Position numbers and translations under genes: made by a program. Positions 12,823 through 23,154 of a DNA stretch of 64,000 nucleotides are shown here, piece after piece. The first letter of the stretch is position 1. Each line of letters begins with the position of its first letter. Source of the stretch: Spirogloea muscicola. Taxonomy: Eukaryota > Streptophyta > Zygnematophyceae > Spirogloeales > Spirogloeaceae. The notes under the pieces were generated by a model. That model saw only the letters and a program-made list of their open reading frames with translations, ran no database searches and was not told the DNA's origin. Location of the stretch: positions 124,956 to 188,955 of the forward strand of contig WELB01000237.1 in the NCBI GenBank assembly GCA_009602725.1, given 5' to 3'.

Positions 12823-15800
12823 TCACCCGGCCTTGCCCCGCATGTTGCGGCCAGCCCGCATGACCTCGTCCACCAGCAAGAGCTGAGACGCAATGATGGG
12901 CCTGCGCAATCAACCAGAAATAGAGCGGCCCCAGTCTGCGTATGAGACAGAATGCACTGGTGTAAAGGGTTTTGAAGGGTTTTTTTGAAGCGGCTAGCAA
13001 CTAGTTGCTCCATTACTTGCTGCATGTTGATCTCCAAAGAGCCAAGAGGAGGGCTTACGCAGAATTGAGCATTTGCCGCTTGGCTGAGTAGTTGTCAAAG
13101 ACGCCCTCCAGCTGCGGATCCATGGGCTCCCCAGTCACCACGTTCAGGCCCACGACGTTGGCTTTCTCGTGCTCCGACTGTCAATTGCACTACGTCAGCT
13201 TCGAAGCAGCTAACCTCATATCGCGAAGCATTCCGGGAGATGTAATCTATTTCCCTAAGTCCAAGCTGCATACTCTTTATGCAGTTTGCATACAGTAGAA
13301 CATCTGACAAATCATTTGAACTGTTGCTTGTAACGTTGCCGATGTATAAACTTCAGCAGTTATATAGCTGCAGCCCAAGAATACCAATTTGTAGTGCAGC
13401 TTAATCTCAGGACCTGTCACATAGCGTCCTGCCTGGCTTTTGAGCTATCTCAGAAGTTTTGCTTAACTGACCTTCAGTGCAATGAGAGCATCCAACGTAT
13501 CTAGTCCCGAGTTCTCCGCCAGCGTCTTTGGGACAACCAGCAGCGCGTCAGCGAAGGCCTCAATGCCCAATTGAGCCCTCTGAAAATCACAGCACGACAT
13601 ACATTAGCAACATCACGATACTTGAGCCACCCACCAAGGATATCCTTCCACATGCAAACCAATCATAACTCTCAACACATGCTGTTCCACGACAAGCTTC
13701 AGGCATGCGGCAGACTGACCCCTTGGACGGTCTTCTTCACATTGGTCATCAGGTGCTGCCAGGCCGCCACCTCGAATGCTCCAGCACCCTGCAGATTTTG
13801 ATTTTTGATAAAATATAAAGTGGGGATCGTGTTTAAACAACACGATCCCCATTGAGGACCAGGATGGAGAAATTGCCCACCTAGTCAACCTTGGACCTAC
13901 TACTACTATCTTAGCATATGCAGCAGCCAGTGTCTCGGAGAATCTGCACTACAGGGAATGCACACCCAGTCTTTGTGCGATTGCTATCTAACCACCACGG
14001 CTAAGGACTTGAAGAGCCAGCAGCACACATTGAACAGGTCCATCACGAGCTACAGAACAGACTCTTCAGAGTTCAAGCACTGACCAAGACTACGCAGCCA
14101 TCATCCAATGTGTTCTTCACAGCGCGCAAACCATCCCTGATGGCATCCTTAATCTGAGCAATTGTGTGATCGTTGGGACCTACATCACAAAGTCCCAATG
14201 AGCAGGAAGTTACAGGAGCTGTCAGCTACTCCTGATCCATCCAGTTACTACTTGCATCTGATACTAGAGAATGGAGTTACAACCTTCACTTGGGCCCTGG
14301 ATTAGGAACCCCAGCACATTTCTACCGGAAGACCCTGTCCTTCTCTGACTTCGGTTAATGATGATGACCATCGCACCTTTGACAAGAATGGTGCATGAGT
14401 GTGGGTTCTTCACGCTCTCCACAAACGTGTACTTTTCCTCGCCAACAATGTGCTCGTACACCAGTCCCGCAAAGCCCAGCTCCGCAGGTGTGAGGTCGTC
14501 TACAGAGTTCACGGCCTCGCCACCGCAAGCCAGCACCAACCGTTCCATGTTCCGCCGCTTGGCCCTCCTCAAACCCACAATCTTGAGAAGCAGCAGATTG
14601 GACATCATGTTATATGAGTATGTTGCTATCTGCAGGTCTCGATCGGTATTCCAATAACGCAATAGACTGTCTTGCAGCAATGGCAAGGAGTCTAACTTTA
14701 TGGCTTACGAGCCTAATACATCGGCTGTCGAGTGTGCTTTAGGGCTATTCAGTAAAGGATAAGGACAAGGCAGAGAAAGCTTCAGAGAATAGTAAAATGA
14801 TAGGTGCACAAATGAGAGGCAAAGCTTCTGGAGCTCTGGACCAAGCTCCAGGAATATCGGTGCCATGGTCACGGTCATCGCGAGTATCATGCAACTTTGC
14901 AGCAGGAGCTGTGCCTCATCTTGAATCAGCACAGGAGCTTACCCCGTGTCGCGCCAGAATGTCAAGCGATATGGGGTCGATGCCCTTTTGATTGATGACC
15001 ACAAAGTTGTCATCGCTATTGTCGCATACCTGTTTCGCAAGCACAACTATTCATCAACTGCCTAACTTCAACAATGCGTGGGCAAGGGCGGTACCAAGTT
15101 CTTGCAGAACTTGACACCAACATTGACAGGGCAGTCGGATGAAAGCGAGAATTGACGCCTGTGGTCAATAGCTAATTTAAGTCTGGTAACTCACATCTAG
15201 CTACTATATCTGTCACGTCACACGATCTGGCTCTGTTAGTCTGCTCAAACGCTTCTAGCTATGCTTGGATTGCTAGAGCTCCACGAAGAATATCCTAGTT
15301 CGAAGACTCTATGCCTAATTCTCAAGCCCACGCTTGTTTGTCGCCAAAACATGTCATGCACTGCTGTATAGCAACTAAGTGTGGCTAACTTGAGGAACTA
15401 TCGATTGCACTGACTTCCAGCAGCTCTTGTTGCTGTGGACTTTATTACGGATCATCGAAGCAGCCAATGGAACCCATCATCAAGCTGCAAAATGCACTGT
15501 AGCTCAAGGATATGAACTGGAGATCAAGCTCATCCTGAAGCTCAGAGTTCACCTGCTTCTTAAGCGCGACTATCTTGTGCACGCGGTCATCAACAACCTG
15601 TCGCTCAGCAGCCACCATCTTCTCCCGCTGCTCCGCGTCATGGTAAAAAAAGCCCGAGTTCACCTCGCTGTGCGATCAGACCTCATGGATACGGAAGTGA
15701 GCATCAGAACAGAGCTGGCCACGCCAAGGTCCAGCTGCCTACATGAAAACTTGAGAAGGATTTGTACTACTATTCAAAGAGCTTATGCATCCATTCAGGC

Positions 15801-17700
15801 TCTGCATCTCCTTCTTGCAGAAATGATCTCACCGCAGCGGCAGTGCAATTTGGCATGCTCCCCTTGGGAGCTCACAGCAACTTGAAGCTGCATTTCGAAA
15901 TACATGGGACAAAGGTCTACCTCTTCTCGTACTCCAGTGAAACATTAAGGGTGAGGATGTGGCAGTTCTCTACGCGCTTCTTCATGTCTGGGTGCCGAGC
16001 TCCATGGTCCAGCACCAGCCCCTTCACCTGCGCTCCCCCGGCAGCCTCAGTCTCATTAGCACTTCGAACGCACCAGGGACCAACCAACTCCGAAATAATC
16101 ACCAATGTTATGCAATCATTCATTCTGCCGCTCACAAAGGACCCTCAGGGAGGGGACAGGCAAGCAGACCAGGCGCGTGTCAGTGTCGAGCTTGTGGCGC
16201 ATGTGCATTATTTCCACCATGAAGAGGTCGATGGCCTCGCCCGGCTGCCGCACGCACAGCACCTGCATCACCGCCGGGCAGCCGTGGCCAGGTGCGATGG
16301 CACCCACGCAGTCAGGCGGAGGGGTGAACGCTAATAACTGGTGATGAGCACCAACAAACCAGTTTAAGAATTTGGTACACAATGTAGACCTGGACCGTTC
16401 CCAGAGCCAAGACCGGCACTTATGGGCTCTGGTGGAAAGGTGGCCGCCGCTCTCACTGCATCGACAACGACGTCGGTGAGCTGGTCGGCGAGCTCCTCGT
16501 GCACCTGCACATGATTGGGTATCGGCAGCAGCCTCCGGGGCTCAGGAATCGGCTGTGCGAGCGAAAGCGCCAGCTCTGGCGTAAACCTAAACCCTTGACC
16601 TTAAACCCCACACCCTAACCCAAGACCTTAAACCCTAACCCCAATCAGCAGGCCTCTTGTGCGCTCAGACCGGAAGGCACACCTTGGTGCGGAGGGTGGT
16701 GCGGGCGACCATGCGCAGCATCTCGCGGTCAGGGCTCTCGCCGACCGCCACGGGCGTCTTGAACTCTTCGAGGAAGGTGAGCGTCGCCGCCTTGGCGATC
16801 TCGAAGCCGTCGCAGAGCAGCCGGGGGTGCATTCCTGGCTAGCGACAGAGACACGCTGGGGAGGGGCGTCAGCGAGAAGGTGAGATGCTACAGAACATGG
16901 CAGTGGTGGCGGCAGCGGCAGTAGTGAGAGGCCTCGCCTTCGCCGATGAAGCGCTCCGCCTGCTTCATGAGCTCGCCAATGAGCAGCACGGTGGAGGTGG
17001 TGCCGTCGCCGGACTCGTCGTCCTGCGCCGTCGCCGTCCGCGCGATCATGATGGCCACTGGGTTCTGGATTTGCTGCAGAAATTTGGCAGGATAGGAGAA
17101 GCTGTGAGCATACCATATGCTGCAGCGTGCCATCGTCTGGAGATCTCAATTACGGTCCAATGTGGGGCCAACGCCTTATCAACTTGGTGGCTGTGGAAGA
17201 CCCGGATGCGGCTGACTTACACTAAAACCTGAATCTGGACATCACATCTCATCAGATTATGGCCTTCTATCTGATCGTAAAGCCAAGGATCTGTATCACA
17301 AGCGGGGGCTCACGAGCCGGAGGCCATTATGGAGGACTGGCGAGACGTCCGGCTGCCTAAGGGGCTAGTGCAGGTTTAGGCAGAAGCAGGCAGCCGCACC
17401 ATCTCCTTGAGAAGCGTGTTGCCGTCCTTGGTGAGCTTGATGTCGCCGGCGCCGCCGACGAGCCTGGCGGCCGCCATGCCAGCACCAGCAGATGAGTTCA
17501 GCGGCGGCGCCAAAAGCTGCGCAAAGCCAGGGGCCAGCATGCTGCATGCCGGCGACTGCGCCTCACATCTTGATGGTGCCCTTGGGCCCGAGGTTGGTGC
17601 GCAGCACGTCCTGCAGGCCCTTGGCGGCGTTGATGCTCATGAACAGCGCCGCGGACTTGCTCAGTATGTCCGCGCCCGGGTTGATCGTGCGCACGGCCAT
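12823..17700 (-). CDS. CCT6: T-complex protein 1 subunit zeta (CCT6)
   Basis: Zeta subunit of the cytosolic CCT/TRiC chaperonin, which folds actin, tubulin and other proteins. Fifteen exons on minus: 17700-17567, 17463-17400, 17073-16938, 16834-16683, 16504-16457, 16262-16170, 16027-15921, 15667-15553, 15029-14943, 14581-14377, 14179-14085, 13788-13720, 13579-13472, 13177-13059, 12901-12823. Phases agree and give 536 residues, the normal length. It starts [19 protein letters not shown], has the ATPase motif GDGTTST (residues 88-94), and the zeta-type segments [38 protein letters not shown] and [15 protein letters not shown]. The intron after 16938 starts with GC. Intron 4 carries a telomere-like tract, and intron 11 a perfect hairpin. 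Confidence 0.96.
13821..13851. repeat. Perfect 13-bp inverted repeat in CCT6 intron
   Basis: The arms TGGGGATCGTGTT (13821-13833) and AACACGATCCCCA (13839-13851) are perfect reverse complements around a 5-nt TAAAC loop. They lie within the intron between CCT6 exons 11 and 12. The flanks are A/T-rich. It could be a folded intronic element or the remnant of a palindromic insertion; function is unknown. Confidence 0.85.
16581..16642 (-). repeat. Telomere-like TTTAGGG tract in CCT6 intron
   Basis: Degenerate CCCTAAA units on + (TTTAGGG on the sense strand of CCT6) fill the intron between exons 4 and 5. Several units are separated by CCTTGA or CACA spacers. Confidence 0.75.
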
Positions 17701-19616
17701 CGCGCCGGCGCGGCAGTGGCGCCGTCTCCGGCGACGAGCTGCTGCGGCGGCTCGTCACAGTTCGTCACGCCAGCAGGCTTCGCCTGGTCCTAAGCAGACG
17801 ACGGCGGCGGTCCCAGTGGGAGGGCGGCGCCGCGCGCGCCGGCGGGCGCGGCGGCGTGGGGCGGCTGCGCAGCGAGGAGGGGGTCCTGCAGCGAGAACTG
17901 GGGCCTTAAACCCTCTGTCCCGGAGAGAGGGGAGGGTTTTAGGCTGCCCGGGGTGGTTCGGGCAGGCAGCAGGAAAATCCATTAAGCGGCGGGGTTTGCG
18001 CTGACTGCTGCCGTCAAGCCGCTGTCACCGGGGCGCCGGGACCTCCCGCCGGACGTGGCCCTCGACGTGGCGGGCAAGGGACCACGTTGGGAGGAGGACA
18101 CGTGAAGGCCGGAATGGCCAGAATGGTTGACGGCGGCCATTGCGGGCTACCGTCGGCAGCGGAAGATTGTCGAAGGTTGAAACGGCGTGCCAGCGGCCGG
18201 GCAGAAGCCCCTGTGAGTTTGACCTTGGCCATTGGCCTATGTTTGTTTCAAATACACGGAATTTTATGTGAGGTGAGGGGAGATGGAGCGTTGAGCGGGC
18301 AGAGAGGCAGGGCTTGGGCCAGTATTCAGCAATTCTTAGGCCCCTCTGAACCTTTGTCCATTCTTTCTGGGCTGGCTTTGCTGGCCCCCTTTCTCCCCCT
18401 CTTTTCCCCCCCCCCCCCCGCTCCCGACCGTTGGGAGCCCGCGCCCGCCGCTCGCGCCGCCGCCGTCGCCGCCGCCGGCGGCGANCTAGTCTGTCGGATC
18501 TGAGGCTCCTCACTCGTACTTATTGAGTGATCCATCCTCCCCCTGTTTTACCATTGCATCCTCAGGCCCCTTTGTAGCTGCTCACCGCGCTTAGGCCCCT
18601 CTGACCCTTTGTGAATTCTTTTTGGGCTGGCTTTTCGCAGCCCTTGCCCCCATTGGGAGTGCCAATTCTTCTGAAAGGCGACCGTGGAACAGACGGCCGA
18701 AGACCACCAACTCAAGGTCAAGTCGACCACTGGGTCGAATGAACGGCCCTGAGAGACCACCCTTTCTCTTAGCCAACCAGCGAACAGCGCACCTAGCCAA
18801 TTAGGTAGCGCTAGGGTTTCACCTTAGGGCTTCGCCTGGCTTCCCCCCCCCTCTTCTTGTACTCTGTTCATTCTTTTTTGGGCTGGCTGTTCCAGCCCAT
18901 ATTCTCAGTGGGCGAGCCCTTCTTCTTCAACGCATCCGGCCCATGTCGGAGCGCGCGAGCCCTGCCAAGCAGTTCGCTTGGCAAATCTCACCCTCCTGCC
19001 GCGCCTGCACCCACCGCGCCTGTGCCCACCAAGCCTGCGTCTACTCGCGCCTGCGTTCGCGAGAGAGCAGAGCCCGCCGCCCACGGCGTGTGCGCTTAGT
19101 GAGCGTTGCGCGAACCCGCTAGCGGCTGCGATAAGTCGTCTTTCTTCTGTGGTGAGCAGCTTATCATTGTGCTGTTCTTGCAAGTCTTACCTTCGGAGTG
19201 CTGTGCTCATTGCTTGAGCACACGTCTTTGCATTGGTTGCTTGTGTGCATGTAAGGCGCGCCTTTCGGCCCCTTTACAATATTCACAAAAGGCGCGCCTT
19301 TCGGCCCCTTTGAATATTGGTGAACCTAGATAGGGCCGGTCTTCGGACGCTCGTGTGACTGAAATACTGGTGACGGGAAAGTCGAGATACAGTGGCACGT
19401 TACTTTTAAACTACAGATTGAAAGTCGACTGTTCTTGACTTGTCCATGGTGCTGTGATGTCTGGCATGGTTCCTTAGCAGATGGATTTTCATGACAGTCT
19501 GGTCAAAGTAGCCAATATCCTCGTTTGGCTTGTCTGTACACCAGACTAGCAAGTCAGCATTTCCCTTCTTCTAGACCTGTCGACGCCACCTCGCACCGAC
19601 GCCCTCGCGCGTGACA
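17701..19616. other. CCT6 5' flank, contig join and repeat-rich spacer
   Basis: The first ~500 bp are GC-rich and contain the CCT6 promoter region; no defined element was identified. A single N at 18485, inside a GCC-rich stretch, may be a contig join. From 18345 to about 18925 there are at least three copies of the interspersed repeat core (see 18345-18925). At 19253-19315 a 20-odd-bp motif starting GGCGCGCCTTTCGGCCCCTTT is repeated in tandem. No supported gene. Confidence 0.5.
18345..18925 (+). repeat. Cluster of interspersed repeat copies (GGGCTGG hairpin family)
   Basis: Three copies of a family that recurs through the window begin near 18345, 18600 and 18850. The shared order is GTCCATTCTTTTT, then GGGCTGGCTTT(N)CAGCCC, an imperfect hairpin, then CATTGGGAGAGCC or CTCAATGGGCGAGCAC. 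Copies differ in completeness. They directly flank the truncated end of the TIR pseudogene. Confidence 0.6.
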
Positions 19617-21757
19617 CGGTGCTCAGCGGTCCAGGCCAGGCGGTCAGCCAAATGCAGCGCATCTGAAAGTCGCCAGAGCACGAAGCCAAGGTGGTGTACC
19701 AGACGCAAAGCAGGGCCCTCCACAAACGTGCCAGCAGGTCCTTAGAGAGTGCAAGCACAGGCTCCTGAGAGTGGCTGCCCAGAGCAGCATGGCTGGCATG
19801 GTGGCAGTGCTCAAAGTGCGTGTCCACGGAGGCGAAGGAGGTACAGAGGCTAGCCACCATGGCTGTGCCGGCCTCGGTGCCACCCTTAGCCTTGCCGTAT
19901 TCTTGCACAAGGTGGTGAAGATGAGGGAGCTGTCGCACTTGGCGCGCCTCGCCATGCCGTAGTGCACAAGCAGCCGCACAGCCTCGTCCACTGCAGCTGG
20001 CTTTTGCCGGTTCACTGCGGCCTCGAATCGACTGTGGGGTCTACCTGGCCCTTGCCGGCTTGCCTCCTCTGCTTCCACTTCCTCCGCCAATCTTGTTCTG
20101 AACTTCTGAGGGGCCAAGGACTTGCTACGATCACCGTCGCCCTTCATGGCCCCCTCTTGTCGTCTTGATCGATCTTGGACTCTGTGCGAATCTGGCGGCG
20201 CAGTGGGCCGCATAGTCTGCCGGATGCTTGGGAGCAGGGCGGCAGTCTGAAGCAACAGGGGTACTGGAATGGGCACACCAGCAAACCAGCCTGCAGCATG
20301 TGCCATGTCGACAGCGAGCCTGAGCTCGGGGGCAAAGTTTTCATTGCACTCCAGTAGCTCAATGCTCGCATCGAAGAGGCGCACCAGGTCAGGGTGCGTC
20401 CGGAAGACAGGGTCTCCAGGCTCAGCAGAGAAGGTTTGCGAGCCTTCGGCTTGTAGTCATTGCAGGAGGCGCGAGGGCAGCATGGCGCAATGAGCAAGCT
20501 GCCGCCGGCAGAATGCCAGGCTGAGTGTCAGGTAGCCCAACCTGCCAGCAAGGTCCTCTGCAGCCTGCAGCTCCTCACTGCCCAACTCCTCGTGGCCGAG
20601 CAGCAGCGCCATGGCGTCGCAGTGGGCCAGCATGTCGAGCGGGAGTTCTGCGAAGTTGGAGACTCCACTCAGACGGGTCGTGACGAGGATGTGGCACGCT
20701 TCGCCAGTGGCAGCACCTCCGCCAACACAGTATTATCGCGCTCCAGGTTGTCCAGGACCAGCAGCGTGGGCCCACCGTCGGCCTCAAGTGCGCGCCCTAC
20801 AGCTTCCACATTCCGCTTCTCTGTGTCACAGCCTGGCAATGGCGGCTGCAGACATAAGCCACCGTCTGCCATATGTGCTGCTCCCTCCTCCTCCGTTCCT
20901 TGCGCCAGCTCGACGCCTAGAGGCTTCGCGAGGCCGAGGAAGGCAGCTGCAAGCCTGGACCCAGAAGCGTCCAGCCAAAGAATGCGCGAGTAGCCGCTGC
21001 GGTGCTTGTGCACGTATTCAAGCGCAAGCTGCGTCTGCCAATGCCAATGCCGGCGAGGCCGTATTTGGCCGCGCGGCCATGGCGTGCCAGCAGCTCGTGC
21101 AGCGACTCCAGCTGCGGCGTGCAGCCGACGAACTCGACATTGCGTGGGAAGGGCGTGGTGTCGATGGTGGTGGGCGTGGGCGGCGGCCGGCCGAGGCGCT
21201 CACATGCGGAGCGCACGGCCTCGTCGACGCACAGGTCCCAGTTGCCTCCATGGTCGCTCAGCTTGTCCATCGTGACCGCAGCCACCCTTGCGACGTCGCG
21301 GCGCCAGGCCGCCTCGTCGCCGCCATAGCATTCCCACAACGGGCTGCCGTTGCAGCCGGGCTCGCTCCACACGCCCCGCCGTGCTACGATGCGCTCGCCA
21401 TCCACATCGCTTGCTCGAAGACCCACAAGGAACGGCAGAACGCAGCTCTGGTCGAGGAACACCTCCAGCTCCCGCATGCAATCGCCGCTTGCAAAGAAGT
21501 CGCGCGACAGCACGACGATGCCCAGGCGCGCAGATTGCGAGGCGGCGCGCATTAGAGCGGGGGCATCGTCGCCGGGCTCCAGCGACCGCTGGTCGAAGAA
21601 GACGGCCAGGCGCTGCCGGCGCAGCTCGCGCGCCAGGAACGTGCAGAAGTCGCGCTTGGTGTCCGGCCCGCGGTGGCACAAGCAGACGTCATACGGCTGC
21701 TGGGGCGCCCCCCGCGGCCCTGGCGGCGGCTTTCACGGAGTGGAGCTGCCGGCCATG
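19617..21757 (-). pseudogene. TIR-NB-ARC pseudogene, truncated before the TPR domain
   Basis: Inverted, decayed copy of the intact gene at 32385. The sequence corresponding to the start codon is at 21757, followed by a premature stop within ten codons. The TIR part (CHRGPDTKRDFCTFLARELR, with CMREL carrying the catalytic-Glu position) is well preserved. The P-loop region near 21040 reads GLAGIGIGR and shifts frame, so the nucleotide-binding lysine is lost. Later NB-ARC segments (TLLVLDNLERDN; AVDMAHAAGWFAGVPIPVPL) are readable only in other frames. Similarity stops near 19617, just where the TPR array would start. Upstream similarity to the flank of the intact gene continues to about 22140, so this was a segmental duplication followed by decay. 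Confidence 0.85.
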
Positions 21758-22363
21758 GGCTCGCGGCGTCACGACTGCAGGAGCCAAGACGCCCTGTCTC
21801 GAGCGGTCTTGCGGTGCAGAGATAGACTCGTTTTGGGACAGAGTGCCTGCAGTAATGAGCTGGCCCACTGGCCAAGGACAGCGGGCAGGACAGTGAGGCG
21901 GCAGTGGACGAGGAAATGAGTTTTTGTTCAGTGATGGAGGGCCTGAGTGGAGCACCGGCGAGGCGCCTCGAGCACCTCGCAGGCGAGCGGGCTTGCGGCG
22001 CCTCCTGCGTGAAAAAGAAGAAGTCCTCGCCCAGTGAAAGGGGCCCGCAGCTCCGGAAGCGGCAGTGGCAGCAAGTAAACGGCTCCACAGCGATAGAGGC
22101 TCCTCCGAGACGAGGCCAGCCGCAGAGAAGCACGCCGAGAGCGCGGGGGGACGGGGGAAAGTGGGGGGGAAGGTGGCCGGAGTGGGGGAAGTGGAAGTAG
22201 AAGGAAGAAGCGGGGAAGAGCGGGGAAGAGGCTTGCCCCACTCGGCTGGGCTCAAAAAAAGGATGGAGGGCGGGGGAGGAAGAAGTGAGCTATTCCACAG
22301 TGACTCTTCCAAAGGGGTCGGAAATGCACTCGCAATGAGGAAAGCGCGGGGAAGAGAGGGGGN

Positions 22364-22408
<45 letters not shown>

Positions 22409-22461
22409 AGAGAGAGAGAGAGAGAGAGAGCGCGCGAGAGAGAGAGAGAGAGAGAGAGAGG
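22364..22461. repeat. GA microsatellite
   Basis: About 98 bp of (GA)n interrupted by two CGCGAGAG-type variants, directly after the single N at 22363. Confidence 0.95.
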
Positions 22462-22924
22462 CAGAGCAGGCGGCGAAGGGGAAGGGGCGGCCCGGCTGGG
22501 CGGGGGCGCACGTGCGCTAGGGCCGGACCGGCGTTGACCGCCGGGGGGGGGGGGGGCCAACCTCCGCGCATCCGGCGGCTGCGCAGACGCCGCTGCGCAG
22601 CGCTCGGGACAAGATTCCGTCAACGGGTTTCCCGCTTAAAGCCCGGGACCTCGCAGGCCGCCACGTGGCGGAAGTGAGCGCTTCCCCTCCTCGATGCCGG
22701 CGCTGCGCCTATGTACTTGCCTTTGTACTTGGCCACACATGGCCTCCCCATCTCTTAATATACACGCATTTCCTTTCTTGGCAGCTTCGTACAGCTGCTA
22801 AGAAACCCCCGGCTTTAGCTTTTCTTCTCGGCATTTTGGCTCCTTGGATTGTACCAATTCTCAGAGAAGAAGAAGAGGGGCTTTGCCAGCCCCTCTTCTC
22901 TTTTGGGTGAGCGATTCCCCTGGC

Positions 22925-23075
22925 GTGGCATGAAATACTGAGCTTCCATCTGCATCGTCTCGTGTCTGGTTGTGTAGTTTTCTTTTCGGCACCTTTTTTG
23001 GCTTTTAGACAGTGTCCATTCTTTTTTGGGCAGGCTGTTCGCAGCCCTTGCCCCCCCCCCGTTGGGAAAGCCACG
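22925..23075 (+). repeat. Interspersed repeat copy, near full length
   Basis: It reads through CTGAGCTTCCATC, GTGTAGTTTTCTTTTCGGCACC, TTTTTGGCTTTTAGACAGTG and TCCATTCTTTTTTGGGC, then a GGCTGTTCGCAGCC hairpin. The same order is found reversed at 31743-31890, and in part at 27455-27550. It lies 80 bp upstream of the start of the second TIR locus. Confidence 0.65.
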
Positions 23076-23154
23076 TTCTCTTTTTCCCAAGGCGCTTTCC
23101 TACTTTCCCCCGCACGCGGGCCCACTCTCCTCGGGCCGCCTCCCAGCAGCCGCC

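Larger units (their letters stand above)
21758..23154. other. Spacer between two TIR loci with repeats and a contig join
   Basis: 21758-22140 matches, in inverted orientation, the 5' flank of the intact TIR gene (about 31990-32384). A single N at 22363 precedes a GA microsatellite. 22925-23075 is an interspersed repeat copy ending shortly before the next TIR locus. Long antisense-style reading frames here follow GC bias and are not supported as genes. Confidence 0.5.
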
